In this document: piece by piece, positions 55,358 through 63,789 of the stretch
How positions within the stretch are numbered: the first letter of the stretch is position 1
Layout of the letters: the number at the start of each line of letters is the position of its first letter
Assembly (NCBI RefSeq): GCF_009911795.1
Contig: NZ_CP047898.1
Span: forward strand, 2,790,001-2,854,000
DNA from: Pseudarthrobacter psychrotolerans
GTDB lineage: Bacteria; Actinomycetota; Actinomycetes; Actinomycetales; Micrococcaceae
DNA: 64,000 bases
Reading direction: 5' to 3'
The notes under the pieces: model-generated
Seen by the model: only the letters and a program-made list of their open reading frames with translations
What the model was told of the DNA's origin: nothing
Databases searched by the model: none
Position numbers and translations under genes: made by a program

Positions 55358-56558
55358 GCGCCCCGATGGACCTCGGCGGGGCCTCGGTCCTCCCGGAAGA
55401 CGCGGCACGGGCACTCCTGATCGGCCGTGTCTGGGACGTCGAAACCGGCGGACCCCGGGTGGTCGCGGTCCAGGAAGAGGACGTATTCGACCTCCAGCAG
55501 CTGGCCGGAACAGTCTCCGAGCTCCTGGAACGGCCGGATCTCGTGGCCGCCGTCCGCACGGCCATGACGCTGCCGCGCTGGAAGACCAGCGAGATCGTCC
55601 ACGCGTCGCTGACGCAGGACGCGACTCGCCCGCATTTCTTGGCGCCGGTGGACCTTCAGGTCATCAAGGCCTGCGGCGTGACGTTTGTGGACAGCATGAT
55701 CGAACGGGTCATCGAGGAGCGCTGCGGCGGCGACGCCAGCCGCGCGGCCGAGATGCGGGAGCTGGTGGGCCGTGCGCTCGGCGGCAGCATCAGCTCCATC
55801 CGGCCAGGCTCCCCCGCGGCAGCCGAGGCCAAGAAGGTGCTCATCGCCGAAGGGCTTTGGTCACAGTACCTGGAGGTGGGGATCGGGCCGGACCCCGAGG
55901 TTTTCACGAAGGCTCCGGTGCTCTCCTCGGTCGGGCTGGGCGCGGGGTCGGGATCCCCGCCTTCTCCTCATGGAACAACCCGGAACCGGAACTGGTGCTT
56001 CTTGCCACGTCGGACGGCACCGTTGTGGGCGCAACCCTGGGCAACGACGTGAACCTCCGCGACGTGGAGGGCCGGAGTGCCCTGCTGCTGGGGAAGGCGA
56101 AGGACAACAACGCGTCCAGCGCCTTGGGTCCCTTGATCCGGTTGTTCGACGACGGTTTCACCCTGGAGACGCTGCGCCAGGAGGAGATCCAGCTGCGCGT
56201 GGAAGGCCAGGACGGTTACTCAATGGAGGGACGCAATTCCGTATCGCGGATCAGCCGGCCGTTCGAAGAGCTCGTCGCCGCGACGATTGGAAAGCACCAC
56301 CAGTACCCGGACGGGTTCGCCCTGTTCACCGGCACTCTTTTCGCGCCGACCCAGGACAGGGACCATCCGGGACAGGGGTTCACGCACCACATGGGCGACA
56401 CCGTGACCATCCGCAGCCGCCACCTCGGCGCCCTGGTGAACGTCGTGGGGGCGGCGGAAGAGTTGCCAGAATGGTCCTATGGCCTGCGGCAGCTGTTCGG
56501 CTATCTGCAGAGCCAACGCCAAGTCCTCGAATCAAGCCGTAAGGAATATGCCTCATGA
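55354..56558 (+). CDS. FAH-superfamily 2-keto-3-deoxy-acid dehydratase-like enzyme, frameshifted
   Basis: A ~401-residue fumarylacetoacetate-hydrolase-fold protein when joined, about the length of XylX-type 2-keto-3-deoxy-pentonate dehydratases. The first frame (RPHFLAPVDLQVIKACGVTF, VDSMIERVIEER, KAPVLSSVGLGA) breaks near 55943-55947 in a GGGG run. The second begins VGIPAFSSWNNPEPELVLLA and continues ATLGNDVNLRDVEGRSALLL, GKAKDNNASSALGP and so on. One base is missing. Next to the semialdehyde dehydrogenase it suggests a Weimberg-type branch to 2-oxoglutarate. Confidence 0.83.
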
Positions 56559-57397
56559 AGTTTGCCCAGATTGGTGCCCCGGGCGCCGAACAACCCGTAC
56601 TGGTCCACGGGGACCGGCACTACTCGCTCCAGAGCATCACGCCGGCCATCAACGGCGACTTTCTGTCCAACGGTGGCCCCGCCGCTGCCGCCGCCGCCCT
56701 GGCCGCAGGAACGCTGCCGGACATCACCTCCGACGACGTCCGCTACGGCGCCCCCGTGGTGCGCCCGTCCGCCGTCGTCTGCGTTGGCCTGAACTATGCT
56801 GCCCACGCAGCGGAATCAGGTGCCCAGCCGCCGGAACATCCGGTCATCTTCCTCAAGACGCCCAACACCGTGGGCGGGCCGGACGATGCCGTGGCCATCC
56901 CCCGGGGATCCACCAAGACTGACTGGGAAGTGGAGCTCGGGATCGTCATCGGGAAGCGGGCCTCCTACCTGGACTCCCCCGAAGCCGCCCGGGACCACAT
57001 CGGCGGGTTTGTGGTGGTGGATGACCTTTCCGAGCGTGACTTCCAGCTGAACGTTTCCGGCGGCCAGTGGTCCAAGGGCAAGAGCTCGCCGGGGTTCTGC
57101 CCCACGGGTCCCTACCTGGTGACCCCGGACGAGGTCGACGCCGGCAAGCTGCGGCTGCGCAGCTGGGTCAACGGCGAAATCCGCCAGGATTCATCCACGG
57201 CGGACATGATCTTCGACGTCGGGACCATCGTCTGGAACCTGAGCCAGTACATGGTGCTCGAGCCCGGCGACCTCATCTGCACCGGCACCCCCGAAGGCGT
57301 GGCTCTGTCCGGGCGTTTCCCGTACCTGAAGGCCGGCGACGTTGTGGAAATCGAAGTTGAAGGGCTGGGGCGGCAACGCCATGAATTCATCGCATGA
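56555..57397 (+). CDS. FAH-family hydrolase (2,4-diketo-3-deoxy-fuconate hydrolase-like)
   Basis: A 280-residue single-domain fumarylacetoacetate hydrolase-fold enzyme. Seen: VCVGLNYAAHAAESGAQPPE, IFLKTPNTVGGPDDAVAIPR, metal-ligand Glu in TDWEVELGIVIGK, GFVVVDDLSERDFQLNVSGG, QWSKGKSSPGFCPTGPYLVT and GDLICTGTPEGVALS. In L-fucose oxidation a member of this group splits a 2,4-diketo acid into pyruvate and lactate; with the SDR next door that role is likely. ATGA overlaps at both ends. Confidence 0.9.
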   Translation: MKFAQIGAPGAEQPVLVHGDRHYSLQSITPAINGDFLSNGGPAAAAAALAAGTLPDITSDDVRYGAPVVRPSAVVCVGLNYAAHAAESGAQPPEHPVIFLKTPNTVGGPDDAVAIPRGSTKTDWEVELGIVIGKRASYLDSPEAARDHIGGFVVVDDLSERDFQLNVSGGQWSKGKSSPGFCPTGPYLVTPDEVDAGKLRLRSWVNGEIRQDSSTADMIFDVGTIVWNLSQYMVLEPGDLICTGTPEGVALSGRFPYLKAGDVVEIEVEGLGRQRHEFIA

Positions 57398-57411
57398 ACG
57401 GGGACCCAACA

Positions 57412-58161
57412 ATGGAGTTTGAAGGCATCCGTGCCATCGTCACCGGTGGGGCCTCGGGAATCGGAGCCGCCACAACGGCGCACCTGACCCGGCGCGGGGC
57501 GAGAGTCGCGGTGCTGGATCTGAACCCGGACGCAGCGTCCGAGGCGGCGCTGGCGATCAGATGCGACGTGGCCGATGACGCTTCGGTGCGGGCCGCCGTC
57601 GAACGCGTTGCCCGGGAATTTGGCGGGATCGACGTTGTGGTCAACAACGCAGGCATTGGCGCCCAGGGGACCGTTGCGGACAACGACGACGCCGAATGGC
57701 ACCGCGTCCTGGACGTCAACGTGATCGGCGCGGTGCGGGTGAGCCGGGCAGCTTTGCCCCATCTGCGGCAGTCCCCCGCCGCCGCGATCGTCAACACGTC
57801 CTCCATCGCTGCCACGGCCGGGCTGCCCGCCCGGGCACTCTACGCCGCCACCAAGGGCGCCATCCGGGCGCTGACGTTCAGCATGGCGGCCGATCACATC
57901 CGCGAAGGCATCCGGGTCAACTGCGTCAACCCCGGCACGGCTGACACACCCTGGATCAACCGGCTGCTGAGCCAGGCGGATGACCCGGTAGCGGAACGCG
58001 CGGCGCTGGAGGCCCGCCAGCCGCACGGCCGGCTGGTCACGCCGGAGGAGGTTGCTGCGGCGGTTGCGTACCTGGCCAGTCCGCTGGCAGGTTCGACCAC
58101 GGGCACTGAACTGGCGGTCGACGGCGGCATGCAGGCGGTGCGCCTGCGTCCCGTCGAGTAA
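57412..58161 (+). CDS. short-chain dehydrogenase (2-keto-3-deoxy-fuconate dehydrogenase-like)
   Basis: A 249-residue classical SDR: cofactor motif VTGGASGIGAATTAHLTRRG with VLDLNPDAA (Asp, NAD-type), NNAGIG, catalytic Ser in VNTSSIAATAG, YxxxK in LYAATKGAIRAL, and PGTADTPWINRLL, which is close to sequences of L-fucose/KDF dehydrogenases. Probably oxidises the 2-keto-3-deoxy acid at C4. Start chosen at the ATG at 57412 (GGGGAC upstream); the ATG at 57394 overlaps the previous stop and would add six residues. Confidence 0.88.
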   Translation: MEFEGIRAIVTGGASGIGAATTAHLTRRGARVAVLDLNPDAASEAALAIRCDVADDASVRAAVERVAREFGGIDVVVNNAGIGAQGTVADNDDAEWHRVLDVNVIGAVRVSRAALPHLRQSPAAAIVNTSSIAATAGLPARALYAATKGAIRALTFSMAADHIREGIRVNCVNPGTADTPWINRLLSQADDPVAERAALEARQPHGRLVTPEEVAAAVAYLASPLAGSTTGTELAVDGGMQAVRLRPVE

Positions 58162-58201
58162 CGTCCCACCGGGGTAACGCCCCGTCGGAGTAAGAAGCCA
58201 C

Positions 58202-58245
58202 GAGGCGCCGTTGTGTCCTGATTGATCAGGACGCGGCGGCGCCTC
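58202..58245 (+). terminator. strong two-part hairpin after the dehydratase operon
   Basis: Outer arms GAGGCGCCG / CGGCGCCTC and inner arms GTCCTGAT / ATCAGGAC around a TG loop; all pair perfectly with a small internal bulge. It lies 40 bases after the SDR stop and ahead of the next promoter, so it should end or reduce readthrough into the ABC transporter genes. Confidence 0.75.
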
Positions 58246-58312
58246 TGGCGTGTCCGGATTCACCGCGCAGCCCCCTAAAGGCGAGCGCGCACGGGAGCAA
58301 TTCAGGAGGGGC

Positions 58313-58360
58313 TTGACCTGTGTCACATCCCCTATATGATAGTGCGTATTCCTATATGAT
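58313..58360 (+). promoter_or_regulatory. promoter and operator of the ABC transporter operon
   Basis: TTGACC (58313-58318), a 16-base spacer, TATGAT (58335-58340). CCTATATGAT occurs twice as a direct repeat (58331-58340 and 58351-58360), 20 bases apart. The layout matches the promoters at 46.4 and 52.4 kb, although there the second half-site is inverted or degenerate. Confidence 0.78.
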
Positions 58361-58453
58361 CTCCGACGGCCGAACGACCGGGATCCCCGGACTCCGTCAC
58401 CCCCGCATTCGATCCGTATCCGATCCGCATCAACAATCTCCAGGAGAGCACCC

Positions 58454-59293
58454 ATGTTCAAAGCAACACCGAAGTTGCTTCTTGTTCCGGCTATCGCGTT
58501 GGCCCTCACGCTGGGAGGCTGCTCCTCCGAGGGCGCCTCGGCCGGCGCCGGTGGCGCAACAGGAGCCGTGGCGAACAGCCACCTCACACAGATTCTCAAG
58601 ACGAAAACGATCAAGATCGCTGTCAGTGCCGACTCCCCGGGGTACGGCGTAATGACCTCATCAGGTGAGCACGAGGGTTTCGACATTGACGTCGCGAACG
58701 CGCTGGGCGCCTCGCTGGGCGCCAAGGTTGAGTTCGTCACGGCGACGAACGAGAGCCGCATCCCGCTGCTGCAGACCGACAAGGCGGACGCCGTCATCGC
58801 CACCTTCACGGCATCGGATGCGCGAGCCCAGGTGGTGGACATGTCCGAGCCGTACGCCGCCAGCTCCACCGTCTTTATGGTGCCCGCGGGAAGCCAGATC
58901 GGCAGCTATGCGGATCTGGACGGGAAGTCCGTGGCCACATCCCGGGGAAGTGTGGGCGAGCAGATCCTCAAGGCCACCTTCCCGAATGCCAAGATCGCCG
59001 GCTTCAACACCACGGCCGACTCCATCCAGGCCCTCAAGAGCGGCAAGGTGGACGCACTGATTGAAAACAACGCCATCATCGGCGGGCTCGTAAAGAGTGA
59101 GCCCTCCGCGTTCCAGGTGCTCAAGGGCGATCCGATCAGGCCGGCCCTGTTCTCCATCGGCGTCAAGCAGGGCGACCAGACGTGGGTCAACTACATCAAT
59201 AACTTCATCCGGAACTACACCATCTCCGGACAGAACGAGGCCTCCTTGCAGAAGTGGTTCGGGCTGGATCTTCCGCCCTTCCTCGCCCACTAA
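58454..59293 (+). CDS. ABC transporter substrate-binding lipoprotein, family 3 (polar amino acid type)
   Basis: A 279-residue binding protein. Signal MFKATPKLLLVPAIALALTL ends at lipobox LGGCSS. Family-3 features: KIAVSADSPGYGVM, EHEGFDIDVANALGASLGAK, TNESRIPLLQTDKADAVIAT, MSEPYAASSTVFMV and GSYADLDGKSVATSRGSVGE. CAGGAGAGCACC precedes the ATG. The family usually binds polar amino acids or opines, but the shared operator with sugar-acid genes hints at an acidic sugar or a related conjugate. Confidence 0.9.
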   Translation: MFKATPKLLLVPAIALALTLGGCSSEGASAGAGGATGAVANSHLTQILKTKTIKIAVSADSPGYGVMTSSGEHEGFDIDVANALGASLGAKVEFVTATNESRIPLLQTDKADAVIATFTASDARAQVVDMSEPYAASSTVFMVPAGSQIGSYADLDGKSVATSRGSVGEQILKATFPNAKIAGFNTTADSIQALKSGKVDALIENNAIIGGLVKSEPSAFQVLKGDPIRPALFSIGVKQGDQTWVNYINNFIRNYTISGQNEASLQKWFGLDLPPFLAH

Positions 59294-59378
59294 CAGTATT
59301 CGGACGCACTCTCCGGTGTGGGTGGAGGACAGGCAGTCATTCACCCACACCGCCGTTCACGGATAGGACCCTTTGCTC

Positions 59379-60050
59379 ATGGCTTTATATTTCGGAGACC
59401 TTCTCCCCTTCAGCTCGCTATTGCTCGAAGGGCTCTGGACCGCTTTGCACATCACGCTCGTGGCCATGGTGGCGGGAAGCGCACTCGGCGTCTTTCTGTA
59501 CCTGGGGAAGGTCGGGCCCGGAAAAGCAGTCAGCATCTTCTGCACGTGCTACATCGAGGCCATCCGCAACACGCCTCTGCTGGTGCAGCTATACCTGATC
59601 TACTTTGCCCTTCCCACATTGGGCATCAACCTCGAGCCCATCTGGGCCGCTCTCATTGGCCTGACCCTGAACAACGCGGCATACACGGCGGAAATTTACC
59701 GGGCCGGGTTCGAGTCCGTGCCCCACGGCCTGCGCGAGGCCGGCAAGGCGCTGGGCATGAAGAACGCCCAGATCGTACGCTTCATCGTCCTGCAGCCCGC
59801 CACCCGAAACGTTTTCCCCGCACTGACCAACCAGCTGATCCTGCTGTTCCTGGCTTCGTCGATTGGATCCATCATCTCGCTCCCCGAACTGACCAACGCG
59901 ATCATGAGCGTCAGCAACACCACGTACCGGACCGTCGAGGTTCTCGCCGTGGGCGGGCTGCTCTACCTTGGCGTTTCCGCCCTGTTGTCCCTGGCCTCGA
60001 AACGTGCCGAAACGACGCTGTTCCGGTGGGCGGTGGGCGCACGTGTTTAG
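59379..60050 (+). CDS. ABC transporter permease, His/Glu/Gln type (first)
   Basis: A 223-residue permease with about five membrane spans (SLLLEGLWTALHITLVAMVA at the start) and the coupling loop HGLREAGKALGMKNAQIVRF. CYIEAIRNTPLLVQLYLIYF is the conserved family motif. Start chosen at the ATG at 59379; a TTG six bases upstream, nearer to AGGACC, is possible. It overlaps the next permease by 8 bases. Confidence 0.91.
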   Translation: MALYFGDLLPFSSLLLEGLWTALHITLVAMVAGSALGVFLYLGKVGPGKAVSIFCTCYIEAIRNTPLLVQLYLIYFALPTLGINLEPIWAALIGLTLNNAAYTAEIYRAGFESVPHGLREAGKALGMKNAQIVRFIVLQPATRNVFPALTNQLILLFLASSIGSIISLPELTNAIMSVSNTTYRTVEVLAVGGLLYLGVSALLSLASKRAETTLFRWAVGARV

Positions 60051-60730
60051 GGCCTTTGACTGGCAGGACCTCATTCCGCTGGCCAAGGGGGCCTGGCTGA
60101 CCATTCAGCTCTGCGCGATGTCCGGCATTCTCGGCATCATCTTCGGACTGATCCTCGGCATTGCCAGAACCTCCCCCAGCAGGATCGCCCGGTGGATCAG
60201 CACCATCTACATCAGCTGCGTTCGCGGCATCCCCATTCTGGTCATCATCTTCTTCATCTTCTTCGGGATCCCGCTGCTGTTTCCCGGCCTGGAACTGGAC
60301 AAGTTCGCCTCGGCCGTCATCGCACTGACCTGCTTCGCCGCCGCCTATGTGGCAGAAATCGTGCGTGGCAGCATCGAGGCGGTGCCCAGGGCCAAAGTGA
60401 AGCGGCAGACGCCCTCGGTCTTAACTACTGGGCGAAGCTCCGGTATGTGGTTATGCCGCAGGCCCGGAAGATCATGATTCCCCCGGCGTCGGCTTCCTTA
60501 TTGGCCTGGTGAAGGATTCCTCGCTGGTGACGGTGACCGGGCTGGTGGAACTGACCCACGCCGGCAACATTGTCACCAACCTCACCGGCGACCCCATCAT
60601 GACGTTCCTGACCGTCGCCGCCATGTACTTCGTCATTTGCTACAGCATCTCCCTGCTGGGACGCCTGTACGAGAAACGCACCGGCATCCAGGTGGACCCC
60701 CTCAAACTTCCCGAGCCCGCGAGCGTTTAG
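60043..60730 (+). CDS. ABC transporter permease, His/Glu/Gln type (second), two frameshifts
   Basis: GTG start inside the end of the first permease. The frame reads [40 protein letters not shown] and [14 protein letters not shown], then is lost at about 60390. [20 protein letters not shown] with [11 protein letters not shown] lies in a second frame. Another break at about 60480-60484 leads to [20 protein letters not shown] and the C-terminus [10 protein letters not shown]. Both breaks are one missing base (GGGG and CCCCCC expected). Two such losses 90 bases apart in an otherwise perfect family member suggest sequence error. Confidence 0.82.
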
Positions 60731-60744
60731 ATCGGAATAAGACT

Positions 60745-61467
60745 GTGATTTTTGTTGAGAATTTGAATAAGAAGTTCGGCCCCAACCATGTCCTCAAAGG
60801 CGTTGACTGCCACATCCGTGAGCGTGAGGTGGTGTGCGTGATTGGCCCCTCGGGTTCGGGCAAAAGCACGTTCCTGAGGTGCATGAACGGCCTGGAATCC
60901 ATCACGTCCGGCAACATCGTGATCAACAAGCACCGGCTGGACGATTCGAAAACGAACATTAACCTGGTCCGGCAGGAAGCGGGAATGGTATTCCAGCATT
61001 TCAACCTGTTCCCGCACCTGAAGGTCATCGACAACGTTATGCTGGCCCCGCTTAAGGTGGCCAAGGCCAACAAGGACGAGGCCCGCGCGAAGGCCGAGAT
61101 GCTGCTGGCAAAGGTGGGCCTGGCCGAAAAGATGGAGGCCTTCCCCGGGAGTCTGTCCGGCGGTCAGATGCAGCGCGTGGCCATTGCCCGCGCGCTGGCC
61201 ATGGGTCCAAAGATCATGCTCTTTGACGAGCCCACTTCAGCCCTCGACCCGGAAATTGTCGGCGAGGTGCTGACCGTCATGAAGGACCTGGCCAATGAGG
61301 GCATGACCATGGTGGTGGTCACCCACGAAATGGGCTTCGCGAGGGAAGTGGCCGACCGGGTTCTTTTTATGGACCAGGGACTGATCGTCGAGGAAGGCTC
61401 CCCCGATGAGATCTTCTCCTCGCCGCGGAACGCCAGAACTCAGGGGTTCCTCAGCAAGGTTCTCTAA
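60745..61467 (+). CDS. ABC transporter ATP-binding protein, polar amino acid type
   Basis: A 240-residue ATPase. Walker [22 protein letters not shown]-loop [20 protein letters not shown], signature [20 protein letters not shown], Walker [21 protein letters not shown] and switch His in [20 protein letters not shown]. Length and motifs match GlnQ/HisP. GTG start at 60745, 15 bases after the permease stop; the upstream site is weak. Drives the two permeases encoded just before it. A hairpin repeat follows the stop. Confidence 0.94.
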   Translation: MIFVENLNKKFGPNHVLKGVDCHIREREVVCVIGPSGSGKSTFLRCMNGLESITSGNIVINKHRLDDSKTNINLVRQEAGMVFQHFNLFPHLKVIDNVMLAPLKVAKANKDEARAKAEMLLAKVGLAEKMEAFPGSLSGGQMQRVAIARALAMGPKIMLFDEPTSALDPEIVGEVLTVMKDLANEGMTMVVVTHEMGFAREVADRVLFMDQGLIVEEGSPDEIFSSPRNARTQGFLSKVL

Positions 61468-61482
61468 CCGGGGCAGGCGGTG

Positions 61483-61516
61483 AGCGGACGACGGCGGGAG
61501 GTCCCGCCGTCGTCCA
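61483..61516. repeat. GACGACGGCGGG hairpin repeat, copy 10
   Basis: GCGGACGACGGCGGGA / TCCCGCCGTCGTCC around GG, with the last few arm bases changed and the family tail TGCGTTTGGTGCCGC. It lies between the convergent ATPase and DUF3846 genes. Confidence 0.9.
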
Positions 61517-61564
61517 TTGTGCGTTTGGTGCCGCGCAATTCGCGGTGCCACATCGCTGCGGTGG

Positions 61565-61909
61565 TCAGGCCGCCAGCGGCACGTCGAAAAGCTGCTCGGC
61601 AAGCCGGATGAGGTGCCCGGGGGCATCGGATTCATCGCCGCGGCTTCCGTTCCCGAGGAACACCGCGGTCCCGTTGAGGGTGTCGTCGAGATACACGCCC
61701 GCTTCGCGGATGAGCACTTCGGCCCGCGCGTTCTGGGGCAGACGGTTTCCCTCGTCGTTTAAGTAGACGTGCCAGTCTCTGCTGGTGATGGATTCAATGT
61801 TTCCTGCAACCAGTTTCTGCAGGGCTGCCATGACCGTGTCCACGGTTTCGATGCGCACGGGTTGAGTGAGGTGCGCCGGGACGATCAAGGCGTTGTAGGT
61901 GGTGTTCAT
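61565..61909 (-). CDS. DUF3846-like protein
   Basis: A 114-residue soluble protein: MNTTYNALIVPAHLTQPVRI, AALQKLVAGNIESITSRDWH, VYLNDEGNRLPQNARAEVLI and DTLNGTAVFLGNGSRGDESD. The 'LQ-LVGG-hE-h-----hhhh-ne-g---g--N--A' pattern is that of DUF3846, a family common on plasmids, phages and actinobacterial chromosomes; function unknown. AAGGACAACACC lies before the ATG. Confidence 0.72.
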   Translation of the reverse strand: MNTTYNALIVPAHLTQPVRIETVDTVMAALQKLVAGNIESITSRDWHVYLNDEGNRLPQNARAEVLIREAGVYLDDTLNGTAVFLGNGSRGDESDAPGHLIRLAEQLFDVPLAA

Positions 61910-62008
61910 GGTGTTGTCCTTGTGACTGAAACGAATTGCGTGCGGTCCCAGTGGTGGCGGGCAGCCGAACGGGGCTAGGAGTCTCGCATTCGGCTGCCCG
62001 CAGTTTAT

Positions 62009-62185
62009 TTAGCGCTGGTTTTTGCGCGGCTTTGCGAACAGAGTTTCACTGGTTTCGTTTTTAGCTTTTTTGTCGGCCCTTTTTTCGAGAATTGATTTTC
62101 CCGCTTTTTTGGCACTGACGCTCTTGGGCGATTTTCCTGACAATGGAATCACACCTTTCTTTGTTTTGTATCTACCCGATACCAT
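62009..62185 (-). CDS. small lysine-rich protein in AT-rich DNA
   Basis: Not recognised. 58 residues, MVSGRYKTKKGVIPLSGKSP then KSVSAKKAGKSILEKRADKK and AKNETSETLFAKPRKNQR; about one residue in four is Lys, so it could bind nucleic acid. The DNA from ~62000 to 62240 is clearly AT-richer than the rest of the window and the codons used are unlike neighbours, suggesting foreign origin. No ribosome site; TATAAG lies a few bases before the start, so leaderless translation is possible. Confidence 0.5.
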   Translation of the reverse strand: MVSGRYKTKKGVIPLSGKSPKSVSAKKAGKSILEKRADKKAKNETSETLFAKPRKNQR

Positions 62186-62436
62186 ACACACTTATATTTT
62201 TAATGCCAGTTTCCAGAAAAAGCACCACTAAACGGCGATGACATTAATTTCCGCTTGCTTAATTGCACCCCGCATAAACGCGGTTACAAGCCAGCGGCAA
62301 CTACTCACCTGACATGCGACGACACGTCCTCCCGCCGTCGGCCCGCCCGCACTGAGGTTCAGGCGGCTGCGTCGCCGGCTGGCGTGGCGCAGCCTGAACG
62401 GTCGCCAGGTCGCGCCGTTCCTGCCACACTGGGCCA

Positions 62437-63672
62437 ATGAATGAGGTGCTCCCACCGTCCCGCAGACCTGGCATCCGAGCGGCGATGTTTGTTGATTTCG
62501 ACAATGTCTTCACCGGCCTGCAGGCACTGGATCCACTGGCGGCGAAGCGCTTTGCCGAAGACCCGAAGCACTGGGCCGACGCGTTGTCAGCGGGCGGTTC
62601 CGGAGAGGACGCGCGCAGGTTCCTGATCCGCAACTGCTACCTGAACCCGGTGGTGTACTCGAAGTACCGGACGTACTGGACCCGCGCCGGCTTCCGCGTG
62701 ATCGACTGCCCGTCGCTGACGCAGCGCGGCAAGAGCAGCACGGACATCAACCTGGTGCTGGACGCCATGGACGCGCTGTCCGGCAACGTTGGCATCGAAG
62801 AGTTCTTCATCGCCTCGGCCGATGCCGATTTCACCTCCCTGATCCAGCGGTTCCGGGCCGCTGACCGGATGACCACAGTGATTGCGGCCGGCGCCGTTGC
62901 CTTCGCCTACCGGGAGATGGCGGATCACGTGGTGGAGTCCCACGACTTCGTCGCCATCCTTAACGGCTCAACGGTGGAGCCGGTTCGTGCGGTGGCGGCC
63001 GGTAAACAGCAGGCTGTCCCGCCCGCGGGGAAAGTGAAGACCAAATCCGCCTCGCCCGCCATCCGTGAGGTCCTGGAGTTCGTCCGCGCCGCTCCGGGAC
63101 CGGTAAACGGCGCGATGGTGGCCCACCGGGCCCTCACGGCAGAGCCGTCCCTGAAGACTGACTGGGCCGGCTGGGGAAAGTTCGGGACCTGGGTGTCCCA
63201 GATCGGCCAGGGCGTCGAGTACTCCCCGGCACAGGGCGGCTGGGTCTGGGACGCAAAGCGGTTCTCGAGCGAGGATCTGCCCGCACCTGCGGACCTGCAG
63301 CCCCGCATCGAGGAACAGGTCACCAGGGTGACCGATGTGCCGGCGCTTTCCGCAGCCCAGTTCCGCCAGATGTTCCACGCCATGGCTGCCAGGCTTCGCG
63401 AGCATCCCCTCAACCGCACCGAGCTGTCCCGGATGGTGCGGGACGACTGCGTCAACGCGGGCCAGCCGGTCTCCCGCAACGCCGTGAGCTTTGTCCTTCA
63501 AGGCCTTGCCTACGTCAATTTCCCGCTCACCGACGAGGCGACGGCGGAAGGCCTGGCCGCAGCCTGGACCGCGAACGTGGAGGAACTCTGCCGGGTGGCG
63601 CTCCTGGAGTTCGACGCCGCCGAGAAACTCGCCGTACGGCGCTGGGCCAGCGGCGGACTGCTGGACACCTAA
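62437..63672 (+). CDS. NYN-domain putative RNase with LOTUS/OST-HTH domains
   Basis: A 411-residue protein. Residues ~14-165 form a NYN (PIN-like) nuclease: AAMFVDFDNVFTGLQ (D20, D22, N23), KSSTDINLVLDAMDA (D103) and FFIASADADFTSLIQRF (D129, D131), the acidic metal site. A Lys/Ala linker is followed by an OST-HTH/LOTUS-like segment (~205-270, SPAIREVLEFVRAAPGPVNG, LKTDWAGWGKFGTWVSQ) and a second helical domain (~310-375) that may be another. LOTUS domains bind structured RNA in other systems; the target here is unknown. Confidence 0.82.
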   Translation: MNEVLPPSRRPGIRAAMFVDFDNVFTGLQALDPLAAKRFAEDPKHWADALSAGGSGEDARRFLIRNCYLNPVVYSKYRTYWTRAGFRVIDCPSLTQRGKSSTDINLVLDAMDALSGNVGIEEFFIASADADFTSLIQRFRAADRMTTVIAAGAVAFAYREMADHVVESHDFVAILNGSTVEPVRAVAAGKQQAVPPAGKVKTKSASPAIREVLEFVRAAPGPVNGAMVAHRALTAEPSLKTDWAGWGKFGTWVSQIGQGVEYSPAQGGWVWDAKRFSSEDLPAPADLQPRIEEQVTRVTDVPALSAAQFRQMFHAMAARLREHPLNRTELSRMVRDDCVNAGQPVSRNAVSFVLQGLAYVNFPLTDEATAEGLAAAWTANVEELCRVALLEFDAAEKLAVRRWASGGLLDT

Positions 63673-63682
63673 CACCAAGGTA

Positions 63683-63716
63683 AAGCGGACGACGGCGGGA
63701 CCTCCCGCCGTCGTCG
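63683..63716. repeat. GACGACGGCGGG hairpin repeat, copy 11
   Basis: AAGCGGACGACGGCGGGA with TCCCGCCGTCGTCG, the final arm bases altered. It follows the NYN gene by 10 bases and is followed by TTTC. Confidence 0.9.
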
Positions 63717-63789
63717 TTTCTCAGGTCCATACAGAGAAGTTTCTTGGTTGGCTCCGACACCTTTTCGTCCAGCCTGAGAGAATGGCCCA

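Noticed and set aside
62326..62345. CCTCCCGCCGTCG sequence resembling half of the hairpin repeat
   Set aside because: Only one arm is present and it is short, so it may be chance in G/C-rich DNA.
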